The notes under the pieces are model-generated. The model saw only the letters and a program-made list of their open reading frames with translations. It searched no databases and was not told the origin of the DNA. Positions 44,692 to 51,312 of a stretch of 51,312 nucleotides of DNA are shown piece by piece (positions within the stretch are counted from its first letter, which is position 1; the number at the start of each line of letters is the position of its first letter). The stretch is from Pseudomonadota bacterium (GTDB lineage: Bacteria; Pseudomonadota; Gammaproteobacteria; Burkholderiales; Gallionellaceae): contig JAJXUI010000019.1 in assembly GCA_021782995.1 (NCBI GenBank), positions 1 through 51,312 of the forward strand. Direction: 5' to 3'. A program made the translations under genes and the position numbers.

Positions 44692-45630
44692 ATGAAAAAT
44701 TTCCCTGCACCAAGCGAACACCAGCACTTGCTGGATATGAGCGGCCCGGATCAGGTATGGGCCACTGCGGTGGATATTGTTCGCCGCATTAACCCGGAAT
44801 TTGATTTCACGCCTGGACGGCGTGCTTTCAAGGATGTGCTGAACCTGTTCCACGGCGAATATCCGGGCTACTGTCCGATCAAGACTCCTTACCATAACCT
44901 GCACCACACGCTGGATGTCTTCCTGTGCGCCATCCGTCTGGCGCATGGCGTGCATCTGACAGTTTCACCCCTGAATGACCGGGAGCTTACCTGGATCATG
45001 ATGGCCACCCTGATGCACGACATCGGCTATGTACAGCGACTGGAGGAGGATTTCGGTTCTGGTGCGCAGCACACTTTGACCCATGTCGCACGCGGCATCC
45101 GCTTCATGCAGCATTACCTGCTGGAGAATGACTTCCCGGCAGGATTTGCTGTCCCGCTGGAACTCATGATGAACAGCACCAATCCAGCCATCGAGTTCAA
45201 TTCAATCAACTTCCCGGATGCGCGTACGCGCTTGCTTGCCCAGATCGTCGGCTCCGCCGATATTGTCGGACAAATGGCTGACCGCACCTACCTGGAAAAG
45301 CTGCTCTTCCTGTACCTGGAATTCAAGGAGGCCCATTTTGGCAACTATGTCAGCCTGCATGACCTCCTGCGGCAAACACACGACTTCTATAAGTCGACCC
45401 GGGAAAAGAAGCTCGAAGGCGCGTTTGATGGCATTTTTCACAAACTGAGCAGCCATTTTCGCGAGTATGCAGGCGTTGACCGCAACCTCTATCTGGAATC
45501 GATCGAGAAAAATATTGCCTACCTCGATAAGGTCATCCAGCTGGATGAGAAGGATTACCTTGCCATGCTGAAACGGGGCGGCATTATAGACAAGTCTCAA
45601 GCGCTGGTTTCCGCGCGCAATACCTTCTGA
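44692..45630 (+). CDS. HD-superfamily phosphohydrolase resembling class I cyclic nucleotide phosphodiesterases
   Basis: A 312-residue cytoplasmic protein. YHNLHHTLDV (67-76) matches the YHNxxHxxxV signature of eukaryote-type class I PDE catalytic domains (His68 and His72), and LMHDIGY has the metal-binding His109-Asp110. The second PDE histidine motif (HxGxxN after HD) is replaced by YVQRLEED, so the metal site differs. Additional candidate ligands are THVARGIRFMQ and QIVGSADIVGQMADRTY, a typical HD-domain distal Asp. No signal or GAF domain. The substrate may be a cyclic nucleotide or a nucleotide phosphate. It is convergent with mltA, 38 bp away. Confidence 0.75.
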   Translation: MKNFPAPSEHQHLLDMSGPDQVWATAVDIVRRINPEFDFTPGRRAFKDVLNLFHGEYPGYCPIKTPYHNLHHTLDVFLCAIRLAHGVHLTVSPLNDRELTWIMMATLMHDIGYVQRLEEDFGSGAQHTLTHVARGIRFMQHYLLENDFPAGFAVPLELMMNSTNPAIEFNSINFPDARTRLLAQIVGSADIVGQMADRTYLEKLLFLYLEFKEAHFGNYVSLHDLLRQTHDFYKSTREKKLEGAFDGIFHKLSSHFREYAGVDRNLYLESIEKNIAYLDKVIQLDEKDYLAMLKRGGIIDKSQALVSARNTF

Positions 45631-45668
45631 ACGAGCGGGATAGACAGCATTTCATGCAATCAATGAAG

Positions 45669-46838
45669 TCAGTTGAAAACTGGCTCGCTGCCCTTTGGAA
45701 ACAGTACCCACATCCTGCCTTGCTGGCGCATTTTGCCTGCCTGCGCACCCGCCTTGTCGCCGAATCCCCAGAAGAAATCGGCCCGTACCGGGCCTCGAAT
45801 TGCCCCGCCAGTATCCTGAGCCAGCATCAATCGGTTCAGGGGCACATTGCTGCTGGGTTGCGTCGTTGCCAGGAAAACCGGCGCCCCCAATGGAATACTC
45901 TTGGGATCCACTGCAATACTGTATTCCGTGGTGAGCGGTACGCCCAGCGCACCCAACGGGGCATTTAACGTCTCAGGCAATTCACGGAAAAACACATAGC
46001 TCGGATTGAGCTCCAGCAGCCCTCGCAGTTTGTCAGGATTTTTCTCACCCCAAGCGCGGATATTCTGCATGGAAGCCTCCTCCAGTTTCATTGCCCCCAT
46101 GTCTACCAGTTTTTTGCCAATGGATACATATGGCTGACCATTCTGATCCGCATACCCTACCTTTATCTGCCTGCCATCAGGCAGTTCGATGCGGCCCGAG
46201 CCCTGTATCTGCAGGAAAAACAAGTCCACCGCATTATCCACCCAGAACAGTTCCTTGCCCTTCAGGCTATTGGTCCCTGAATCAATCTCTGCGCGATTGA
46301 AATAGGGCACCACTTTTTTGCCGACCAACCTACCGCGTACGCGCTGGCCTTTCAACTGCGGATACAGATCCCCAAGGTCAATTTCAAGCATGTCATCCGG
46401 CACCGCATACAGCGGAAACCTGAAGCGCTCGGTACGGGTGCGGCTGCCTTTCAGCAAGGGCTCGTAATATCCGGTGATCGTGCCGCTTTCGCTGCCATCC
46501 GAGTTGAAGACCTGGAATGGCACCATGCGCTCTTCATAGAATTTACGTTGCGCCTCGCTGTCATTCTTGTCCACCCTGTCTGCATCCGCACAAATAGGCT
46601 GCCATTGCGGCTTGCTTTTCAAGGCCCGGCAGCCTTGCAACATGGCATTCCACGACTGCGTAAGGTCCACGGAATTCCAGTCAGGCAGCTTCTCCCAGGT
46701 ACTGGGGGCAAAAGTCGGAATCGGTGCAGATGGAACTGGCGCCACCGCAATTGTTCTCGGCGACTTCACGCTGCTGCACGCTGTCATCCAGAATCCGGTT
46801 GCCATCACGATGGTCCAGGCGATTTTTCTGCTGCTCAT
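45669..46838 (-). CDS. mltA: Membrane-bound lytic murein transglycosylase A
   Basis: A 389-residue outer-membrane lipoprotein that cleaves peptidoglycan. The lipoprotein signal ends MTAC (Cys21). The MltA domain has GYYEPLLKGSRT, RAEIDSG, ELFWVDNAVDLFFLQIQGSGRI and the 3D catalytic domain with LAQDTGGAIRGPVRADFFWGFGDKAG, containing the catalytic-type aspartates. AAGGAA precedes the ATG. It follows the methyltransferase gene with a one-base gap, in an apaG-methyltransferase-mltA operon. Confidence 0.95.
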   Translation of the reverse strand: MSSRKIAWTIVMATGFWMTACSSVKSPRTIAVAPVPSAPIPTFAPSTWEKLPDWNSVDLTQSWNAMLQGCRALKSKPQWQPICADADRVDKNDSEAQRKFYEERMVPFQVFNSDGSESGTITGYYEPLLKGSRTRTERFRFPLYAVPDDMLEIDLGDLYPQLKGQRVRGRLVGKKVVPYFNRAEIDSGTNSLKGKELFWVDNAVDLFFLQIQGSGRIELPDGRQIKVGYADQNGQPYVSIGKKLVDMGAMKLEEASMQNIRAWGEKNPDKLRGLLELNPSYVFFRELPETLNAPLGALGVPLTTEYSIAVDPKSIPLGAPVFLATTQPSSNVPLNRLMLAQDTGGAIRGPVRADFFWGFGDKAGAQAGKMRQQGRMWVLFPKGSEPVFN

Positions 46839-46839
46839 G

Positions 46840-47436
46840 CTATTGTTTCCTTAATTCAATCAGGCGAAACCAGCCACCTGCCAGCGCTGCTTCATCCGAC
46901 TCGACCCTCAATCGAGGGAGTGCTTCCAGCACATCCTCAAAAATCACATTCATCCGCGTTATGAATCTGGAGGTCAGTACGCCCAATCCACGCCGCAACC
47001 AGGCGCGTTCCCCTCGATGCAGGAACTTGTCAAATACCAGAATGCTTCCACCCGGCCTGAGTACCCGCGCCGCTTCCTGCAAACAACGCCGGGAATCCGG
47101 TACCACCGCCAGGATCAAATGCAGCACCACAACATCAAAACTTTCATCGGCAAATGGCAAGCACATGCTGTCACCCTGCACCAGCGCCATGTCCCGCCCG
47201 CCAATTTTGGGTTGAGCCCTGGACAACATGGCCCGCGTAACATCCAGTGCCGTATAGGCATGATTGTGCGATAGATAGGGAATATCAAGCCCCGTCCCGG
47301 CACCGCTGATCAGGACTTGCAACCTCCCATCCTGCGGCAGTTTTGACAAACTGCGCTGGCGTGCATTTTTGGTTGCTGCATGCACGAACAGGTCATATAT
47401 CGGAGAAAACAGGCGATAGCTGGTCTGCAACAACAT
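46840..47436 (-). CDS. Class I SAM-dependent methyltransferase
   Basis: A 198-residue methyltransferase. Motif I ISGAGTGLDIPYL (about 43-55) is followed by ALDVTRAMLSRA, GDSMCLPFADESFDVVVLHLILAVV and ARVLRPGGSILVFDKF, a UbiE/type 11-like set. Starting SYRLFSPIYDLFV is also common in small phospholipid or quinone methyltransferases. I cannot assign the substrate. It lies between apaG and mltA, three bases after apaG. Confidence 0.85.
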   Translation of the reverse strand: MLLQTSYRLFSPIYDLFVHAATKNARQRSLSKLPQDGRLQVLISGAGTGLDIPYLSHNHAYTALDVTRAMLSRAQPKIGGRDMALVQGDSMCLPFADESFDVVVLHLILAVVPDSRRCLQEAARVLRPGGSILVFDKFLHRGERAWLRRGLGVLTSRFITRMNVIFEDVLEALPRLRVESDEAALAGGWFRLIELRKQ

Positions 47437-47439
47437 GAA

Positions 47440-47823
47440 TTAATGCAGGACTCGCGGTACACTCAACACAAACCGGGGAATTGGCGCGTCAAATTTGGAG
47501 CCATCTTCCGCCACCATCTGGTAACTGCCCATCATGGTGCCTACTTGCGTGGCCAGCACAGTACCACTGGTATAGCCGAAACTCTGCCCGGGACGAATGA
47601 CCGGCTGTTCGCCAACCACCCCCTGCCCCCGGACTTCCTGCACCTGATTATTGCTATCGGTAATCACCCAGTGCCGGCTGATCAACTGTACGCTGCTTTC
47701 CCCATTATTCGTAATGGTAATGCTATAGGAAAACACATAGCGGTTATCCGCCTCGTCAGACTGGTCATCCAGGTATTTCACCTGGGTTGTAATATTGATG
47801 TTGTTTTCAGAGGATTTTTCCAT
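47440..47823 (-). CDS. apaG: ApaG protein
   Basis: A 127-residue small beta-sandwich protein. Residues 20-70 have DNRYVFSYSITITNNGESSVQLISRHWVI; then GQGVVGEQPVIRPGQSFGYTSGTVLATQVGTMMGSY, matching ApaG closely. In E. coli it is linked to cobalt resistance; its molecular role is unclear. First gene of the leftward operon and divergent from rpe (146-bp gap). Confidence 0.95.
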   Translation of the reverse strand: MEKSSENNINITTQVKYLDDQSDEADNRYVFSYSITITNNGESSVQLISRHWVITDSNNQVQEVRGQGVVGEQPVIRPGQSFGYTSGTVLATQVGTMMGSYQMVAEDGSKFDAPIPRFVLSVPRVLH

Positions 47824-47969
47824 TTCGCCATTTCACCGTATTTTTTCTGCAAAGGCAAGGCAACTCACCGCATTTTGCATAGATTGATTCTGGAAATCCT
47901 GATTTAGCCTGATTGCCAGTTTCAGGTAAAATAGACGCTTCGAATTCATTACTTTACCAAGGATTAACC

Positions 47970-48656
47970 ATGTACCTGATTGCGCCCAGCATTCTTTCTG
48001 CCAACTTCGCCAGATTAGGCGAGGAAGTCGATAACGTTCTTGCCTCTGGTGCAGATGTTGTTCACTTTGACGTGATGGACAACCATTATGTTCCCAACCT
48101 GACGATCGGCCCGCTGGTTTGTGAGGCGCTGCGCAAACATGGCGTGACCGCCCCGATCGATGTGCACCTGATGGTGAAGCCAGTTGACCGCATCATTCCC
48201 GATTTCGCCAAGGCCGGTGCCAGCTTCATCACCTTCCATCCGGAAGCATCCGAGCATATTGACCGCACGATCGGCCTGATCAAGGAAAGCGGTTGCAAGG
48301 CAGGTCTGGTATTCAATCCGGCAACACCGCTGGATGTGCTGGAATACACGCTGCCCAAACTGGACATGGTACTGCTGATGTCTGTCAACCCCGGCTTCGG
48401 CGGCCAGAAGTTCATTCCTTACGTGCTGGACAAGGCGCGCAAAGTGCGCAAGATGATAGACGATGGCAAATACAACTGCCGCCTGGAAATCGACGGTGGC
48501 GTGGGCCCTGCCAACATCCGCGAAGTGGCGGAAGCCGGTGTCGACACTTTTGTTGCAGGCTCAGCGGTTTTTGGCAAACGCAACGACGGCGACAAAAACA
48601 AGTACGACACCATCATCGCCGAAATGCGTGCCGAGCTGGCCAAAGTCAAAAAATAA
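47970..48656 (+). CDS. rpe: Ribulose-phosphate 3-epimerase
   Basis: A 228-residue TIM-barrel enzyme interconverting ribulose-5-phosphate and xylulose-5-phosphate (pentose phosphate and Calvin pathways). [35 protein letters not shown] (metal-binding His and Asp), [25 protein letters not shown] and [12 protein letters not shown] are all present. The start at 47970 has AAGGA upstream; the open frame from 47913 adds 19 unrelated residues. gph follows after 58 bp. Confidence 0.97.
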   Translation: MYLIAPSILSANFARLGEEVDNVLASGADVVHFDVMDNHYVPNLTIGPLVCEALRKHGVTAPIDVHLMVKPVDRIIPDFAKAGASFITFHPEASEHIDRTIGLIKESGCKAGLVFNPATPLDVLEYTLPKLDMVLLMSVNPGFGGQKFIPYVLDKARKVRKMIDDGKYNCRLEIDGGVGPANIREVAEAGVDTFVAGSAVFGKRNDGDKNKYDTIIAEMRAELAKVKK

Positions 48657-48714
48657 TTCAACTAATCCGGTCTTGCCGCCATACATGCGGCGAGACGCAT
48701 TTCACAGAGGCATT

Positions 48715-49401
48715 ATGAGTTTCAAAATTTTCCCTTTGCCGGTCAAGGCGATTGTGATCGACCTCGACGGCACCCTGCTGCATACCGCACCTGAGCTGGC
48801 AGAATCTGCCAACCGCATGCTGCGCGATATGGGCCGCCCTCCTGTTTCACAGGACCTGCTGATGAGCTATATCGGCAATGGCATTCACTGGCTGGTTAAA
48901 CGCGCGCTGACCGGCGACATGCATGCTGAACCCGATGCAAAACTGTTTGATGAAGCATTGCCGATCTTCGAAAGACACTACACCGAGCTGGCCACGCAAA
49001 GCAAACCTTTCCAGAACGTGATGCAGGGGCTGGATGCGATGAAGGCGGCCGGTTTCCGACTCGGCTGCATTACCAACAAGGTAGAACGCTACACCACCCC
49101 CATCCTGCAGAGCGCGGGCCTCGCAAAGTATTTCGAGATCGTGGTGGCAGGTGACACTCTGCCGGAAAAGAAACCGCATCCCATGCCGCTGCTGCATTCG
49201 GCAAAATTTTTCGATGTGGCGATTGAACATCTGTTGCTGATTGGTGACTCACTGAGTGACGCACAGGCGGCTCGCGCTGCAGGCTGCCCCATCATCTGCG
49301 TGCCCTATGGTTACAACCATGGCGAACCTGTAGAGTCCCTGAATGTGGACGCAGTCATTCCCGATCTTGCTGCAGCCATGCCACTGATCAAGAAGGCCTG
49401 A
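48715..49401 (+). CDS. gph: Phosphoglycolate phosphatase
   Basis: A 228-residue HAD hydrolase. DLDGTLLHTAPEL starts at residue 16 (Asp16 nucleophile, Asp18 acid/base); YIGNGIHWLVKRAL in the cap, CITNKVERYTTPIL (motif II), EKKPHPMPLL (motif III Lys) and IGDSLSDAQAARAAG (motif IV) follow. The rpe-gph-trpE order is typical for this enzyme, which removes 2-phosphoglycolate formed by oxygenation. GAGG precedes the ATG at 48715. The gene runs to one base before a putative trp leader peptide. Confidence 0.94.
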   Translation: MSFKIFPLPVKAIVIDLDGTLLHTAPELAESANRMLRDMGRPPVSQDLLMSYIGNGIHWLVKRALTGDMHAEPDAKLFDEALPIFERHYTELATQSKPFQNVMQGLDAMKAAGFRLGCITNKVERYTTPILQSAGLAKYFEIVVAGDTLPEKKPHPMPLLHSAKFFDVAIEHLLLIGDSLSDAQAARAAGCPIICVPYGYNHGEPVESLNVDAVIPDLAAAMPLIKKA

Positions 49402-49402
49402 A

Positions 49403-49444
49403 ATGACGGTAATACTCCTTGAAGCACTGGGTTGGCGATGGTAA
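49403..49444 (+). promoter_or_regulatory. trpL: Putative trp leader peptide (MTVILLEALGWRW)
   Basis: A 13-residue frame from ATG 49403 to TAA 49444 starts one base after the gph stop, with AAGGC six bases upstream. Its last residues are W-R-W, two of its 13 codons. It ends 59 bp before trpE. Mutually exclusive short hairpins CTGC-ACTGA-GCAG and GCAG-ACT-CTGC follow at about 49452-49470. This is the layout of an attenuator leader; I see no strong poly-T terminator, so control may be by translation. Confidence 0.6.
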
Positions 49445-49503
49445 AGATTCTGCACTGAGCAGACTCTGCGCTATCATTCGACTTAACCTTTCAGGAGTTT
49501 CTT

Positions 49504-50991
49504 ATGCTGTCCCCGATTTCACTAGAAGAATTCAATGCCCTGGCAAAGCAGGGTTACAACCGCATTCCGCTGGTCGCTGAAACTTTTGCGGATCTGGACA
49601 CGCCGCTGTCGCTCTACCTGAAACTGGCCAATCAGCCCTATTCCTATCTGCTGGAGTCGGTACAGGGTGGGGAAAAATTCGGCCGTTATTCTTTTATCGG
49701 ATTGCCGGCGAAAACCCGCATTACAGTAAGGGGCCATCAGGTTACGGTCACCAGCCCAACTGGCAATCTCGTCGAGAATAAATCTCAACCACTTGAATTT
49801 ATTAATTTATTCAGAGAACAATTCAAGGTCGCACCGCTCACCGGATTGCCCCGCTTCACTGGCGGCCTGGCAGGTTATTTCGGCTACGACACGATACGTT
49901 ATATAGAACCCAGGCTGGCAAAAACACAGAAGCCCGATACGGTCGGTACACCAGACATCCTGCTGATGCTGACCGAGCAACTGGCCGTGATCGACAACCT
50001 GACTGGCAAACTGTCATTTGTTGTTTATGTTGACCCTGCACAACCTGATGCCTATCAACAGGGTCTGAGCCAGCTTGGCAGCTTGCAACGTACGTTGCGC
50101 AAACCCGTGGAAATTCCAGATGCACCTTCATTCACAAAGGAAGAGGCCATATCCGAATTTGGCGAGAGCGCCTTCAAGGCTGCCGTTGAAAAATCCAAGC
50201 GCTATATTTTCGATGGTGACATCATGCAAGTCGTGCTTGCACAGCGCATGTCACAGCACTTCCCCGGTACACCGCTGTCATTGTATCGCGCACTACGCAG
50301 CATCAACCCGTCTCCCTATATGTTCTATTACGACATGGGAGATCATCACGTAGTCGGCGCATCACCGGAAATTCTGGTTCGCCTGGAAGGCGACAACGTA
50401 ACTGTCCGGCCAATTGCTGGCACACGTCCGCGCGGAAAGACAGCTGAACAGGATGCAGATCTTGCAGAGGAACTGCTGGCCGACCCCAAGGAACTGGCAG
50501 AACATTTGATGCTGATTGATCTCGGACGCAACGATGTCGGCCGGGTAGCGGAACAAGGCTCAGTCAAGTTGACTGACAAAATGGTCATCGAACGATATTC
50601 GCACGTGATGCACATTGTTTCAAATGTCGAAGCAAAATTGAAAAAAGGTGTCAGCGCGATGGACGTGCTGAAAGCCACCTTCCCGGCCGGAACGGTATCC
50701 GGAGCAGCAAAAGTACGCGCAATGGAAATCATCGACGAACTCGAGCCTACAAAACGCGGCGTCTATGCCGGTGCCGTAGGCTATCTGGGTTTCAATGGTG
50801 ATATGGACCTGGCGATAGCTTTGCGGACAGCAGTGATAAAAGACAAGACACTCTACGTTCAGGCCGGCGCAGGCATCGTCGCAGATTCAAATCCCGATAG
50901 TGAATGGATGGAAACCCAGAACAAAGCGCGTGCCGTGCTAAGAGCTGCAGAAATGGTGCTGGATGGATTGGATAATAAAGTCCATAAATAA
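49504..50991 (+). CDS. trpE: Anthranilate synthase component I
   Basis: A 495-residue enzyme that, with TrpG, turns chorismate and glutamine into anthranilate. The N-terminal [18 protein letters not shown] is the tryptophan feedback-binding motif; the C-terminal chorismate-binding domain has [71 protein letters not shown] and [26 protein letters not shown] precedes the ATG. Feedback by Trp and probably by the upstream leader. trpG does not directly follow; hairpin-rich DNA does. Confidence 0.97.
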   Translation: MLSPISLEEFNALAKQGYNRIPLVAETFADLDTPLSLYLKLANQPYSYLLESVQGGEKFGRYSFIGLPAKTRITVRGHQVTVTSPTGNLVENKSQPLEFINLFREQFKVAPLTGLPRFTGGLAGYFGYDTIRYIEPRLAKTQKPDTVGTPDILLMLTEQLAVIDNLTGKLSFVVYVDPAQPDAYQQGLSQLGSLQRTLRKPVEIPDAPSFTKEEAISEFGESAFKAAVEKSKRYIFDGDIMQVVLAQRMSQHFPGTPLSLYRALRSINPSPYMFYYDMGDHHVVGASPEILVRLEGDNVTVRPIAGTRPRGKTAEQDADLAEELLADPKELAEHLMLIDLGRNDVGRVAEQGSVKLTDKMVIERYSHVMHIVSNVEAKLKKGVSAMDVLKATFPAGTVSGAAKVRAMEIIDELEPTKRGVYAGAVGYLGFNGDMDLAIALRTAVIKDKTLYVQAGAGIVADSNPDSEWMETQNKARAVLRAAEMVLDGLDNKVHK

Positions 50992-51025
50992 ACTGAAATT
51001 CAATTCATAATTCGATAAACGATTT

Positions 51026-51060
51026 AAGGCCCCGGTTTTACAGCTGGGGCCTTTGCGTTT
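51026..51060 (+). terminator. Terminator after trpE
   Basis: An 8-bp stem AAGGCCCC/GGGGCCTT (51026-51033 and 51046-51053) with a 12-nt loop, followed by a T-rich tail. It lies 34 bp after the trpE stop. Confidence 0.85.
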
Positions 51061-51237
51061 GCAAGTGTTGCAGCCTGTCCTTGGCTTGGCGAAGAAGTAA
51101 CCTACATTGATTGCGACATAATGCAGTACTCGCATTAATCCTACGAATGCGAGAGCCTCCACCGCGACAAGCGACATTGTCGCGACGAGTATTCGAACAA
51201 GCATTCAATGATGAATGAATTGTTAAAGGAACTAAAT
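51061..51237. other. Hairpin-rich region between two terminators
   Basis: No credible gene. It holds two perfect 8-bp inverted repeats: CTCGCATT/AATGCGAG (51129-51136 and 51146-51153) and CGCGACAA/TTGTCGCG (51163-51170 and 51177-51184). It could be a structured leader of the next gene, a small RNA, or leftover sequence. Confidence 0.5.
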
Positions 51238-51280
51238 AAAAGCAAAAAGCCCCAGATTTTCACCTGGGGCTTTTGCTTTT
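51238..51280 (+). terminator. Second terminator-like hairpin just before the last ORF start
   Basis: A long stem around AAGCCCCAG/CTGGGGCTT (core 51247-51255 and 51264-51272, extended by A/T pairs) with an 8-nt loop and T-rich 3' side. It resembles the terminator at 51026. A ribosome-binding site begins three bases later, so it may be an attenuator. Confidence 0.7.
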
Positions 51281-51294
51281 GTAAGGAGTCTGAC

Positions 51295-51312
51295 ATGCAT
51301 GGGCCACAAAAG
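51295..51312 (+). CDS. Start of a further gene (cut by window edge)
   Basis: AAGGAG at 51283-51288 and ATG at 51295 six bases later open a frame (M-H-G-P-Q-K) that runs off the window. Too short to identify. It does not begin like trpG. Confidence 0.35.

Noticed and set aside
50938-51204. 88-codon leftward frame overlapping the end of trpE
   Set aside because: It runs through the trpE terminator hairpin into the trpE coding region on the opposite strand, so it is most likely chance.

Overview
The window is about 51 kb of a moderately GC-rich proteobacterial chromosome. The gene content and order (ffh with a divergent ccsA/ypjD-type gene; recG-ubiC...ubiA; dusB-fis-purH-purD; apaG-methyltransferase-mltA divergent from rpe-gph-trpE) is typical of Betaproteobacteria. 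Sulfur-oxidation genes (soxCD-type), a CbbY-type phosphatase linked to the Calvin cycle, a SulP/BicA-type anion transporter and many c-di-GMP and redox genes suggest a chemolithoautotrophic or mixotrophic member of the Nitrosomonadales, perhaps near Gallionellaceae. This placement is inferred from gene content and memory of the families, not from a search.

Layout. 1-383: start of gltB, leftward. 584-4001: DUF302 lipoprotein and a soxC-soxD sulfane/sulfite dehydrogenase pair, leftward. 4162-5084: ccsA/ypjD-type membrane gene divergent from ffh. 5085-12141: rightward core block (ffh, cbbY-like, ridA, recG, ubiC, ubiA), interrupted between ubiC and ubiA by a permuted acyl-carrier-like protein and an AT-rich NERD-domain gene. 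12226-15700: leftward envelope genes (secreted phospholipase C-like protein, outer-membrane barrel, serine esterase, SPFH lipoprotein with a 58-residue membrane protein). 16070-18882: small membrane protein translationally coupled to a HAMP-PAS-GGDEF-EAL protein. 18883-19401 has no recognisable gene. 19402-23578: DUF1398, YaiI, SthA and a SulP transporter. 23863-24720: MerP-like and CopZ-like metal-binding proteins behind a MerR-type promoter. 24847-29109: a molybdenum hydroxylase operon (xdhC, [2Fe-2S] subunit, Mo subunit, MobA-like cytidylyl/nucleotidyltransferase). 29343-31568: an unknown protein, a histidine phosphatase and a Ser/Thr kinase. 31791-32711: hemF.

32856-38128 is an accessory island set between hemF and purD. 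It holds a DUF3037 gene coupled to a HipA-like kinase, a C-terminal remnant of a second MmeI-type enzyme, a DUF4238-like gene, and an MmeI-type (type IIL) restriction-modification gene. That last gene is interrupted by a perfect 20-bp tandem duplication; removing one copy restores one 915-codon frame, close to the length of MmeI. 38214-42523 returns to core genes (purD, purH, fis, dusB) with a REP-like inverted pair between purD and purH. 42668-45630: a UbiH-family hydroxylase, dsbC and an HD/PDE-like phosphohydrolase. 45669-47823: mltA, a methyltransferase and apaG, leftward. 47970-50991: rpe, gph and trpE, rightward.

The signals I consider most worth checking are the 20-bp switch-like duplication in the restriction-modification gene, the circularly permuted ACP-like protein lacking the carrier serine, a 13-residue Trp-containing leader peptide (ending W-R-W) between gph and trpE, the densely hairpinned stretch after trpE, and the MerR-type promoter with no local merR.
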